Part shown: in pieces, positions 14,586 to 26,333 of the stretch
Numbering within the stretch: the stretch's first letter is position 1
Layout: each line of letters opens with the position of its first letter
Assembly: GCA_002007465.1 (NCBI GenBank)
Contig: LNAC01000687.1
Span: forward strand, 266,093 to 330,092
DNA: 64,000 nt
Direction of reading: 5' to 3'
DNA from: Ailurus styani
Lineage: Eukaryota > Chordata > Mammalia > Carnivora > Ailuridae
Made by a program: the position numbers and the translations under genes
The notes under the pieces: model-generated
The model's input: only the letters and a program-made list of their open reading frames with translations
Told to the model about the DNA's origin: nothing
Databases searched by the model: none

Positions 14586-17243
14586 TAGGGCATTAAATTG
14601 GGGCGGGGGAAATACCTTTGAGAACAATAGAGAATAGCTCTGTGGCTCGCTCAACCCCAAGTGGGAGAATTAGAGGCACCGCCCAGGCAGGAAAAGGGCC
14701 AGCCCAGAGCCCCGCCCTGCCCCTGGGGGCGTCCAGGCCCCTGCGGGCTGGCAGGGACTGCAGGGCAAGGGGCAGCAGGGCCCTCTGAGTTCCCCCAGGT
14801 GCCACATCTCAGAATGAAAGAGTGAAGACTGCCGGACAGGGCTGGGCAGAACGGTCACCAGGAACACACTGGATGGCAGGGTCTCCTCCCCGCCCTGGCA
14901 GGGCCCCAATGGCTCACCAGGCTGGCGGCTCCAAGAGGTTAAGGCATCTGTTCATGTGCTGGGTGTGGGGAGGAGGGAGTGCAGCGACCTGCAGGGGCAA
15001 CCTGAGACCCCCACCCCAGCCCAACCCGCAGAGGCCTGGGCTCCCTGGGGAGGAAGCAGCGTCTAAAGTGCTCGGTCAGGCAGGGGAGGGCGGGGTGCTG
15101 GTCCCAGTAGCTCCAGGGCCCCTGCCTGGGGAGTGGGACCCCCCGCAGCAGGTGGGGACTTCCTGAGGTGGGTGGGCGCAGGGTCACAAGCCCCAGCGGG
15201 CTGGGAGTCAGTCTAGGTGCGGCTGGTGGAGAGAGGACCCCCAGCCCCCGGCCCAGGGTCGTGGCTGCCTGGCTTCCTGGGCTGTCCTCTCGGGCCCCAG
15301 AGCTGCCTACTTGGTGTCCCGCTCAGGCCCCGAGAGACTGGGGAAAAGGCTGGAGGCGGCTGAGTGCAGACGGCACATAGCGCCTCGGGGGGGTACCCCA
15401 GCGGCCGGACTCCAGGGGGCCCGCAGCGGCGGGCGGTCCTCGGGGAGGCCAAGGTGGCACAGGTGCAGACCGGGGGGCACCCTGGGCTGGCCTCGCCGGC
15501 CCCATCCACGGCTGCAGGTGCCGATCCGCCCCCTGGGGGCCGCAGCGTCCCGTGAGAGAGAAGCAGAAAGGTGGAGGTCAGCATGGGGCAGAGCTGCCCA
15601 GGGCAGGGTCTGAGGCCCAGCTAGCCTCCTGCGTTAGGCCAGCCCCCGCCCCAGACCCCCCAGTCTTTGCCCTGGCTGTCTCAGCCCTAAAGAGCCATGG
15701 ATTCCCAGTGCCCCCACCCCCAACATCTGGCAGCAGGGGCGTGGGGGTAGGGGAGCTCAGGCGGCCAAGAGGATGAGTTCCAGTGAGTGCAGCTGCAGGA
15801 GGCAGCAACGGCCCCCACAGGGCCCTCAGCCAACGGGTGGCCCCCTGTGCACCCCCTACTCCATCTCCCCCAAAAGCTCTTGGGTTCCCAGGGGGTCCTG
15901 GGGCGGCCACAACCCCAACCTTTCTCCAAATGCCCTGTTAACCACCAGGGATGCCGCAGACCCACGGGAGCCTCATGCTGGTCAGCCGAAGACCCATCGG
16001 CCAGCCCCCACCTCCCAAGCTTCCAACTCAGCTTAAGTCAGTGAAAAAAAACCCATGAAGAACGCCCGTATCTCTGGCCAATGCTTCTCCCAGAGCCTGA
16101 CCCACTCTGCTCCCTGTCCCCAGAGCCCTCGCATTGCAGCAACAGCCCTAGCCTTGCTCAAGGAAAGGATCGAAATGACTCTTTTTCTTTTTTTAATAAA
16201 ATTATAGATATATAGATGTAGATATAAAAACATAAAACAGACACAACGCAAGCGGACGCTGCCGTGTGCTTACTCTCGGGTCCCTGGCGCCAGGCGGAAC
16301 TCGGACCCCAGCCCCCGTGGGCTTCCCACGAGGGTGCCGAGGCTCCTGCGGGGCCTGGACTTGGCATGCCTTGGGGTAGGGAATCTCCAGTTTGGCAGGG
16401 AGAGGACTCCTGGTCTCATGAGCCCCCTGTGGCAGCGTCCGGCCCGTGCCTGCTCCCACCTGCCCCCCGGTCGCCTCCCACAAGAGCATAAAGCAGAGGT
16501 TAAGGCTTCAATGAAAGCGAGTTTCCCGGCAGTGGGAGCAGCGGGGGCCCGAGCATTAACACATGGGACGTGGCATGGCAGCTCAGCGCACAGACACAGG
16601 GACGCACCCACCAGCTGGGTGAGACAGGACACACGGAGCCAGGACCCCACCCCCAGCTGGCTGTCTGTCTGTGCCTCGTCCACCTGTCTGTCAGAACCCA
16701 GAGCAATCCCAGAGCTGGGTGCCTGTAGGCTGGGGCTGGACTCCCCGAAGAAGGACTGGCCTGGCCAAGCTACAAGCTTCCAGCGGGTCCCTGAAAGGCA
16801 ACGAGTTAGGAGCAGCCGGGGGGTGGGGCCTCGGTCCAGTACGGCCAGGGACCCAGGCCTCTCTGTCCGTCTCTGGGCCACGGTGTCCCCATCTGTGAGG
16901 GGAGTAGGTGGGGACCAGCCTGGGGACATCCTCAGGGGCACGGATGCAGCGGGTGCAGAAGTGGCCCACACCCCCTGGCCGCTCCCACCTGTGGAGCAGG
17001 GGCACCGACCCACAGACCCCGCAGCCTGGCGGCCCCTGGCCCGGCTGCACCCTGCCGAGCAGACGGGTGGATGGACAGGTGGAGGAAGAGGGACAGGCTT
17101 GTGGAGGCGTGGTCTCTTCCGCTGATGTGTCCACACCAGGCCTGGGCCTCCTGGTCTCCCGGGGCAGAGAAGTCGGGAGGGGAGGGCAGCCGCTGGGGGT
17201 CCTGGTCCCCGGGGCTCCACGGCGGATGGATGGCAGTCAGTCC
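14586..17243 (-). other. ZDHHC8: Probable ZDHHC8 3'UTR
   Basis: This is sequence downstream of the ZDHHC8 stop codon with no coding exon. The 325-residue open frame on the minus strand (16270-17247) is an out-of-frame reading of the UTR. A minus-strand ATTAAA near 16193-16198, in an A/T-rich patch in otherwise GC-rich DNA, is a candidate proximal poly(A) site that would give a 3'UTR of about 1.05 kb. The distal AATAAA at 14580 would give about 2.66 kb. Confidence 0.55.
16193..16198 (-). terminator. ZDHHC8: Candidate proximal (variant) poly(A) signal of ZDHHC8
   Basis: The minus strand reads TTTTATTAAAAAAAG, containing the common variant ATTAAA, just after an AT-rich tract of TATATCTA repeats. 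It could be a real alternative end or simply part of the AT-rich patch. Confidence 0.35.
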
Positions 17244-20200
17244 TCACACTGAGATCTCGTACGTGGTCCCACCCACGCCGGACACCTTCTTAACCAGTGT
17301 GTGCCGGGCAGGGCTGGCGGAGGGCCCCAGGGGGCCAGCAGCAGGCCCCAGGCGGGCCAGGCCTGGGGACTGCCCGTTAAGCTTACTTGGGGGGGTCTTC
17401 AGCTGAGGGTGGTCCCTGCATCAAAACAAGCACACACACGCACACACACAGTGAACGCGGGACCACGGCATGACAGAGGCCAGCGGAGGCAGCGGGACAG
17501 GTGACGCAGACGCAGACACAGCTCAGGGCGGCCCCTGCCTCTGAGCTCAGAAGGGCCCACCTGGAGAATGGGGTGCACAGCCTGCAGGGGGGGGGCTATG
17601 TTGCCACAGGACAGACAGATGTCGGCACGGCCATCATCCCCCTCCCAGGTCCCTCGGTCCCTCCCACTGGCACCGATCCCAGAGCACAGGGAGGCCGGAG
17701 GGACGCTGGCCAAGGCCCCAGGCCCTGCACTGTCCTGGTGCCCCAAGCTAGGGAGCCCAGGGGTGCCTCTGCGGCTCCTTCCCTGCTCTCTCCTAGGAAA
17801 ACGAGAGGCTGTCTTTCTGCCTTCTAGCCTGCCCAGTATGACCAACAGCATTTCTGATGACATTGCCCAAACACTCCTGAGAGTGGGCGCCCCTCCCTCC
17901 TGTGACTGCCACCCACCTCACTGTGCAGCTGCCACCCACTGGGCTGGTTACAGCCGCAACAGGGGCCTCCTCGCTGAGCCCGTACTCAAGGAGGCAGAGG
18001 GAACGCTCTGACAATAGCCACACACCCCAGGCACTCAGCTCATGTACTTGGACCTGGCCCTGGGAGGCAGCCAGCCCAGCTTCCTATTACCCACCTGCCA
18101 GGAGCCTGGAACCAGCCTGCCCCTCTGGGCCTCAATTTCCCCATCTCTGAGCAAGGAAGCCCTTACTTCCTAGGGCTGTGAGCACCCAGGGCAGCATGTC
18201 CTGCTGCGGGATGATGTCCCCCAGACTCAGCCTCCTGGACCGACACCGTCTCCAGGGAAAGAAGCCCCGGGTACCCCTCCACTCAGTTGCACCTGCTGCA
18301 GGAGAATGTGCAGTGCTTGGCTCAAGGTGCAAATTCTCCTGGCACACTGTCCTCGGACGTGTCCTTGGAGCTGGGCAACCCTCACAGTCTGACTGGGAGC
18401 CTCCAAAGAGGGTGAGGCTCTCCCTGCCCACCCCCGTAGGCAGCCACTGGCTTCCCAGACAACCCCCGCATGCTCAGCCAAGAGGCCCCACAGGCGGCCG
18501 GACACCTGAGTTCTGCTGGGAAGCCCCCCGGCCCCAGCACCCACCTCTGCACGGCCAGCGAAGGTGGCGACTCCGGGAGGTCCGTGTGGATGAAGGCGAC
18601 AGCTTTGGGGCCTGCATAGGAGGGTGAGCGGGGCGTGCTGGGTGGGGAAGGGGGGCCCTGGCGCACAGGGGACCTGTGAGAGCCGCTGCCGGGCCGAGGC
18701 CCGGGGGCGTTGTTGTTGGCCAGGTCAGCCTGCAGGGAGGAGGAGGAGGTCCGCGGGGCCCGGCTCACGGCGCTGGACAGCGAGGACAGCGAAGTCTGCA
18801 GCGCGGGGTTGCGGGCACCGCCAAAGCCGGGCCCTGCCACTAGGTCATCTCGGGAGCCGTAGCGCAGGGTGGGGCCGCGGGGGCCCTCAGACAGCACGCT
18901 GGCCTGCTGCAGGCTGTAGGAGCTGGGCGCGTCGTAGACGCCCGAGTCGCCGAAGAGCGAGTCGGCCTGGGAGCGCAGCAGCCGTTCCCGCTCTTCTCTG
19001 TCCTTGCGCTCCTGGATGGAGGCCATGATGGTCCTGGACAGGTTGTCGTAGCGCACAGGTGAGGGCTCCCGCGGCCGGGGGCCCAGCACCGGGCTGAAGC
19101 TACGGGGTGGGGGCCGCGGCGGGTCACCCACCGCCCCCGGGTGCAGGTAGGGCGAACGGTAGCTGGCCACGCCAGCCGAGGGGTGGGCCGGGCACGTGTG
19201 GCCACTGGGAGAGCCCGGATTGAGCAGGCTGTCATAGGACAGGCTGCCGTTGCGGTTGGGCAGCGCGTGGGGGGCGAAGATGCCGCGGTGGGGCGTGGGG
19301 GGCCCGCCCTCGGAGCGCAGAGGCTGCAGGGCCACGTGGTCCCCAGCTCTCCGGCTTGCCGCCTTGAGGCTCAGGGAGCGCAAGGCACCCGAAAAGGTGT
19401 CGGCAGCGCTGAGTGGCGGGGACGGTGGGTAGGCAGCGTGCAAGCCTCCGGACGTGTAGTCAGGGAGGTCCAGGCTGGGCTCGGATGCAAAGTCCAGGCT
19501 GTGGATGCTGTCCTCTCCCAGCGTCAGGGAGTCGGGGCCCGGGACCTGTGGGGAGCGGGGTCACACGTCTATGACGGCCGGGCCACCAGGTGCTCTGTGC
19601 CACCCCCCAAGAAGCTACAATCTCGGTGACCCGTGCAACCGACCAGCTGTTCCCGGAAGTTCTCCATCCCCTAACCACCTCCTCCTTGCCCACCACAGAA
19701 GCAAGCGGGGGACAGGGGAGAACAGAGCATCCAGACGCTGCCTCCCCAGGGAAGGCTAGGCACCCCTCTCCTGCTCCTACTTCTCCACAGACGAGGAGGG
19801 GGCCGCGGGGACAGCCTCAGGAGCTGCGCCTTGAGGAGCTACTGTAACAACCCCCAGAGGCCCAGAATCCTCTCCCGGGCACCTTGCGGCCGAGGACTGC
19901 AGTGGTGGCCACACAAGAGCAGAGCTGGCTACCGCGTCTATCCAGGCCAGGCCACTCGGAGCCCGCATGGGGCAGGGCCTCCCGGGGAGGAGCTGGGGGA
20001 CAGCCACAGCAAAGGGGAGGAGGGGTCTTGCTGAGTTTCCATGAACCGAGGCATGCGGGCACAGGTGGCGCCGGGGGTGAGAGTCTGCAGAAACTCAAAA
20101 CCCAGAGGGGGTACTGGTAGGGACGAATGTGCCCTCAGGGTACTTGGGCCAGAATCCTTGTGGGATCCAGGACAATCCCGGCAAGATGAGGCAGGCAAGG

Positions 20201-23200
20201 GCACCTCAAGCCCCCCATTCCCAAGAAGGCTGATTGACACCCCTCCTGGGGCAGAACCATGGCATGCTAGCCAAGGAGGCCCAGACTCCCTGCTCAGCCC
20301 AAGGGTCCAGAGATGCCGGGGCAAGCAGGGCATCGGTCCTGGGGGGGAAGCGACCGACCGGTCCAGGCATACTGGCCCAATCACAGGCTCGGCACTCAGA
20401 TGGCCATGAAAGAGGGGGCAGCCTGGGAATGCTCGGGGTTCTGGATCATTCCTCAGGCTGTCCAGGGTTGCCAACTGCTCCGCAGTGATCGTAGAGTACT
20501 TACACAACTCAGAAAAAATAAATGTCCTTTCTTAAACCATCTCAAATTCTTCTGAAGCCTTCCCGTGGGCCTTACAGAGTGACTAATAGTGGAATTCCAG
20601 GCATCCTGGCACACACTGTTCCTGGGGGCAGCCGCCTACCAGGCCAGCGGGCAATGCCGCCGGCCAAGAAGGGGCCAGCCAGGACGGCCTGTGCCAGCCC
20701 TTCCTTCGTGCCTAGCTGGGATTCCCACACGGTGAGGTCCTGCTGGTGCCCACAAGGCTTTCTATGACCCTGTGGTCCCCAGGGCAGGGCCTCCTGGGGC
20801 GAGTCCTCTAGGAGTAGGACCTCGCGGGTGAGGCCTCTGGGGACAGGGTCTCCAGGAAGGGGAGAGCAGGACTTCCTGGGGTGGGGCCAGGCCTCCTCAC
20901 CTGCTCACCAGGCCCGCAGAAGGGCGCCTTGGGACCCGAGGGAAAGGCAGGCCGGAACTTGTACATGGCAGGTGTCGGGGGGCTGGTCCTCTGCGCCGAC
21001 AGGGCGCTCTCTGGGGAGACGGACCACGGTCAGGCTGGGGTCAGTCCATGTCCCTCCCTCTGTCTGGCCACCCCCACCTCACCAGCACTGCTCGGGCGTG
21101 GGGTCTGCAGGTCACCTCCGAACGTGCCGGCCTCCGCCTTGGGGGGCAGTGGCGGCCCCAGGTCCAGTGGCTTCTCATCCAGCCGGTCCAGACTGCCCTT
21201 GGACTGGGAGGGGGCGTGGTCAGTGGTGGGTAGGGCATGGGCCAGGTGTGGGGCATAACTGGGGACTCCTCCCTGGGCCCTGGGCCCTAGACCCTTCTCC
21301 AGAATCTACCCAGGTCCTCCCCCTTCCAACATAGCTGCTTCCTGCCTCCAAGGGTCTGCCCTTTACCCCATCCCCTACCTGACCCCAGGGCCCCCCACCT
21401 TGCTGCGGCCCAGGCCAGCCTTTAGCCCGTTGTCACTAAGCTTGACCTTGAGTGGGGCAGCTCGCTCCAGGAGCTCAGGCCGAAGGAAGGGCGGCTTCAG
21501 GCGAGCAGCCAGTGGCAGCCGGGGGGGCTCCACCACATACCTGCGTCGGGGGCAGAGGGGTCAATGGCCAGGCTGACCTAGCCCGAACACTCACCAAAGG
21601 CAAGGCTGGCCGCACCTGCCAGAGGCAGAGGTCAACCACGCTGAGGCTCCACCACCTGCCCACCCCAAACCCAGCAGAGGCCCCTTGACACCCCGTCCAG
21701 GCCTCACCGGGGTGCCAGAGGGCTGCACAGCACATGCTCCACATTCCCATAGCAGCCTCGGGTGAAGGGGTTCACGCCCCCACGGAACTTGCCCGTCACC
21801 TGTGGACATGGGACTCCTCAGCCAGCCTGGCCACCCAAGGTCCAGGCCAAGGCGGACAGGGGGACAGACAGGGACAGCTGGGGTTCCTCAGGGGCCAGGT
21901 TGGGCAGGGTCAGCCCAGGGGTGTCCCCCACCCATTCCCCCCAACGGTCCCTGCAGGAAGCTGCCAAATTTCTGGGCCCTGAGTTACCAGGGGCTGCAGT
22001 GTCCACAGGTGGGAGTGAGGGGGGTGGGGGCAGGGCAGGTGCAGCCCCACACTCCATGCCTTACCCACAGTCTCCTCCCCCTACAGAAGCTGAGGGCTCC
22101 CACAGCCCTTCCCTGACACCACCCCACACGGCCCTGGTGTAACCCTGGCCCTCTTGGCCTGGAGGGGAACCCCCCACATCCCCATTGCTGCATGGGCCCT
22201 CCTCCGGTCAGCACCTGCTCGTTGGTGGTACGCCCCCGAGTGACCAGCACCACATGGAAGCCAGTGAGGCCGATGACAGGGATGAAGAAGAGGCCGGCCA
22301 CACACATGACGGCCATGCTGGCCCGTTAAGGCCAATGGCCATAGGCGAAAACACGGAGCCGGTGCCTGTGGACAAACCACCCCCACTGCCGCCTGACCAG
22401 GGACGGCGACCCAGACTCTGGGGATTCCCAGTCCATCAGCCCACCCCCCCAGGGCCTCAGTTTCCCCCGGGGAGTATGCCCCCGGCTCACATTGCATCTG
22501 TGGGCCAGCCAAGGATACGTGATGGTGGTGTGGGCGGCTCCCAGCCCCTCGGCGTGGTTCAGCACGTAGAGCAGGCCAAAGGCAACGACCCCCAGCATGT
22601 GTGCGCTGAGTGACAGCAGGAATAGGAAGAAGTACCGGTAGTTGCGGCGCCCGATGCAGTTGTTGACCCAGGGACAGTGGTGGTCAAAGTCCTGGGCAGG
22701 GGCAGCGAGTCAGGGCACAGGGTGGCTGGGAGGGGAGGGACGCGGGCATGAGGGCAGGCAGGGTGGCGGGACAGTCACCTCTACGCAGTTGTCGCAGACG
22801 CTGCAGTGGGAGCAGCGAGGCGGCCGGTAGAAGTGGCAGGTCGCACACCACTTCATGCGGACCTGGATGCCCCGCACGTCCACGTTCTTGTACAGCGGGG
22901 CCCGGAAGTCGTCCTCCTTATCCTCGTCTTCATCCGCTGGGAGCCAGGGCCAGGGGAGGGTGGCAGGAAAGTGACTTCCCTAGCAGGAGAGTCCTTCCCG
23001 CATCTCTGCCAGCCCACCCACCAGGACCCACCCCCGGAAGGCTCTCTCATGTCAGCCACTCACACTGTAGTGAAAGTGAGCAGATCACGTGCCCCAGCAC
23101 AGGGCCCTACCTCGGGGGAAGACGCCAGGGTCCATGAAGGTGGCCATGCTGAAGTTGGCCAGAACAAAGAGGAAGATGATGCCATTGTAGACAGGAACAG

Positions 23201-26200
23201 CTGGGGACACAGCTCGAGTCAACCAGGGGCACCTGCATTGGACAACAGGGCAGAGCTGGATCTGGGGGTGCAGCAGATGGGTGGGGATGGGGCATGGGGA
23301 CAGATGAACTAGCCATGGCCACATACAGACAGGCTGGGCCATCAAAGGCCACCATCGGTGCTCAGCGTGGCAGTTGGAGAGCCCACTGCCGCTACATTCC
23401 CGCTGGGAGATCCCTGCCCATCAGCCTGCTGCTTCTCTCCCCAGTGATCGGGGCTGGGCACCTCGTGCCCAGTATGCGGGCTGCCCAGACGCCGACACTG
23501 ACTCCAACAACCGTCCACGTGCCTGTTGGGAATTCAACTCATGGTTGAAGACTGAGGCTCAGAGAGGCCTGTGGGCCCGGGCTCCCCCGTTCAGGAGGGG
23601 TGGCAGACTGGAGGCAGGAGCCCAGGATGAGAAATGAGCCCACTCTGCCCGGGTGCTATGACAGACAGCGGGAGCCCCAGTGCTCACGCAGACCTGTCCT
23701 GCGCCCAGCAGGGCCCTTTGGCCAGGGAAAATCTGGGATGTGGGGAGCTCCGATCCTCCGTCAGTAAATGCATGGTGGGTGGCACCCCTGTTTTTCCCCG
23801 AGGAGTGCAGTCTCAGGGTCTGGGCCACCAGGCACATCCACATCCAGGCAGCCCTTTTTTTAGTTTGGCATCTCACTATCCATCTGACAACGCGGAACAC
23901 CCAGAGACTCTAGAAAAGCATGATACCCCTCGCCACTCACCATCTCTTACTACCCCCGCACTCGTGGCTCCAAGGCTGCACCTTCTTCCAGGAAGCCTTC
24001 CCAGATTCCTGGCACCCTACAAGGATCACACACACCTCCCCAGTGGGAGCTCTGCCACAGAAAGCGTCCTCTTCAGCCCTCTTGGGACCTGACCAGAGCC
24101 CTCTCTGTGGAGATCCACCAGTCCTTGGGCACAGAATCTATGACCCCCTGCCCTGACCCTGCAGCAGGCCCCTGAGTCCATCCACTTGGCTCCCACAAAG
24201 TTCCTCTGGCCTCGGGCTTCTGACCCCTCCCACAGCTCCTGGCTGCTTTGACAAGTGGAGGGCTCCTGGGGGGCTGTTCCCCTCCCCATACCTAGCCCCT
24301 CTGCGGAACTGGAGGGCTGGGGGGAGCCCCCGCAGTACCCTGACTGAGAGAACAGGGCATCGTGGCCTCCAGCAGGGTGAGCAGAGCCGATGGCGCTGCC
24401 CACCTCCCCAGCGCACGCCGGCCACGCTGGTGCGCCCACGCCTGTCTTGGCCAGGAGCCAGCCCCGCCACCCCAGCAACCACCTCCATGGCAGCAGAACT
24501 TCGCTATTTTTAGTGGAAAGCGAGAGGCTATTTAAAGACTCCACTTCCCACGGCAGCAGGCGCAGCAGGCCAGGAGCCGCAAGTTACCCCTTCCTCTTGC
24601 CCGGGACCTGCTGTGGAGGTGGACCTGCTCCCTGAGGCCACGGGTTCCCTCTGCAGGGAGGGCCTTCCTCCACCCACCCCGGCCAGGCAGCCCCGAGTGC
24701 CCACCAGTCGATGCCTCCTCATTCCCCAGCCCTGCGAGCTAAAGTGCGTGCGGCACGCAGACGGTGCTCAACGTGTGTCGTAGTCTCTGACCCAATCCCA
24801 TTCAGCAAGGTGACAGCAGGCTCCCGAGGCCCAGCCTGCCTGGCAAGGCAGGGTGGGGGGCAGAAGCCAAAACACCAGTGGGGACGGGCTCTCCAGACAA
24901 GTGGGAGCTGTCAGCTCCAGAGAACCAGGAGCCCAGGAGAAGTGGGAGACCTCGGGCCCCGCTCAGGTGGGGCAAACCAGCTCCCCATGGCACCTTCTGG
25001 GAAGGGCTAGCTGTGTGATCTGCACAGAATGAAAATGTGGGGCCGGTGTTTAAAAAGTGTCAAGAATGCCAAGTCCGTGACAGCAGAGCTTTAAAGGCTA
25101 GGATGAAGTCTCGTGCATGGGTGAGCCCTGCACCCGTGGGGCCAGCCCGCCCTGGGGGAGGAAGAGACGGAGAGGTCCTGAGGTGCGCTGGGGCTGGCAG
25201 ACGTGCACACACGAGCTGCAGCAGGTGGGTGGGCACAGCTGGCACGAGGACACGGCCGGGGGTGGGGGTGGTCAGAGGGTCCATCCCCCCCGTCCGGGTT
25301 TTGCCTGGATTCTGAGAGCCTGTTGCCCACCCGTCGTGTGCGGTGAACCACAGAATCCGCCCTTCCAGCTGCAGGGACTGGGTGTTTCTGTTTCCCTATT
25401 TTACAGACAAGGAGCGGGTATAGGATGGCTTGTCACATACCTAGACCTTGGGGTGAGTCTACGTCTGGGCTGGGATTCAAACTCTCATGCAGGCAAGTGA
25501 GGACTGAACCCCATGGGCAGCCCCCACACCCACAGTGACTGGCGTCTCCCCGGCCCAGGCGGCCTGTACTGCTCTGTCCTCCCTGAGCCTCAGTGACCAC
25601 CACCCCACCCCACCACCAGCTGTAGGAGCTGGACAGCTGCCCTGAACAAGCTGTCTACACCTGGAGAGCAACAGGGCCACGTTTGGGAATCTGCAACGTG
25701 ACACGGAAACGTCTGCACTGAGGTGGCGGGCAGCGTCTATCCACCAAGGACACCACCTCTCTGCGTGCCTGGGCCACACACAGTGGGGAGAGGGGGCTGG
25801 GGCCTTAGCTGGAGCTGGGCAGGCTTGCACCTGGGGGGTGCAGTTCTCCGACAGGGATCTGAGCCACTGCCCCGTTCGCCCACCATCACAAGGCCCCCAG
25901 GCTCCACTCTGACCCAAGATCTGGCCCTCCCGGGCATTCCTGCCGCCCTCAACCTCCCTCAAGAGGCCTCTAAGCCCAGGCCACACCAGAAGGAAGGTCC
26001 AGGCCCAGGTCACGCCTAATGAGGACCGGCTCCCCAGACAGAGCCAACAGGCACACGCACAGACACGTGTCCCCACGAGCAGGCAGGGACACACGCATGC
26101 GCACATGTGCAATCCACAGACACACGAATATGCTCCGGGACACACATGTGTGAACATGTCTGTGGATATGTGTGACATAGACACACGTGCACACACAACC

Positions 26201-26292
26201 ACATTTGAAAGGCACGTGGATGTGAGAACACACAAACAAACGTTAATGAGCAAGACACACGTGCATAAATGTTTGTGAGAACAGACCTGCCC

Positions 26293-26333
<41 letters not shown>

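Noticed and set aside
16270..17247. 325-residue open frame on the minus strand
   Set aside because: It lies in the ZDHHC8 3'UTR just beyond the true stop, in a different frame. GC-rich sequence simply lacks stop codons.
18840..19235. 131-residue minus-strand frame
   Set aside because: Frame-shifted shadow of the large ZDHHC8 exon 10 (19545-18545).
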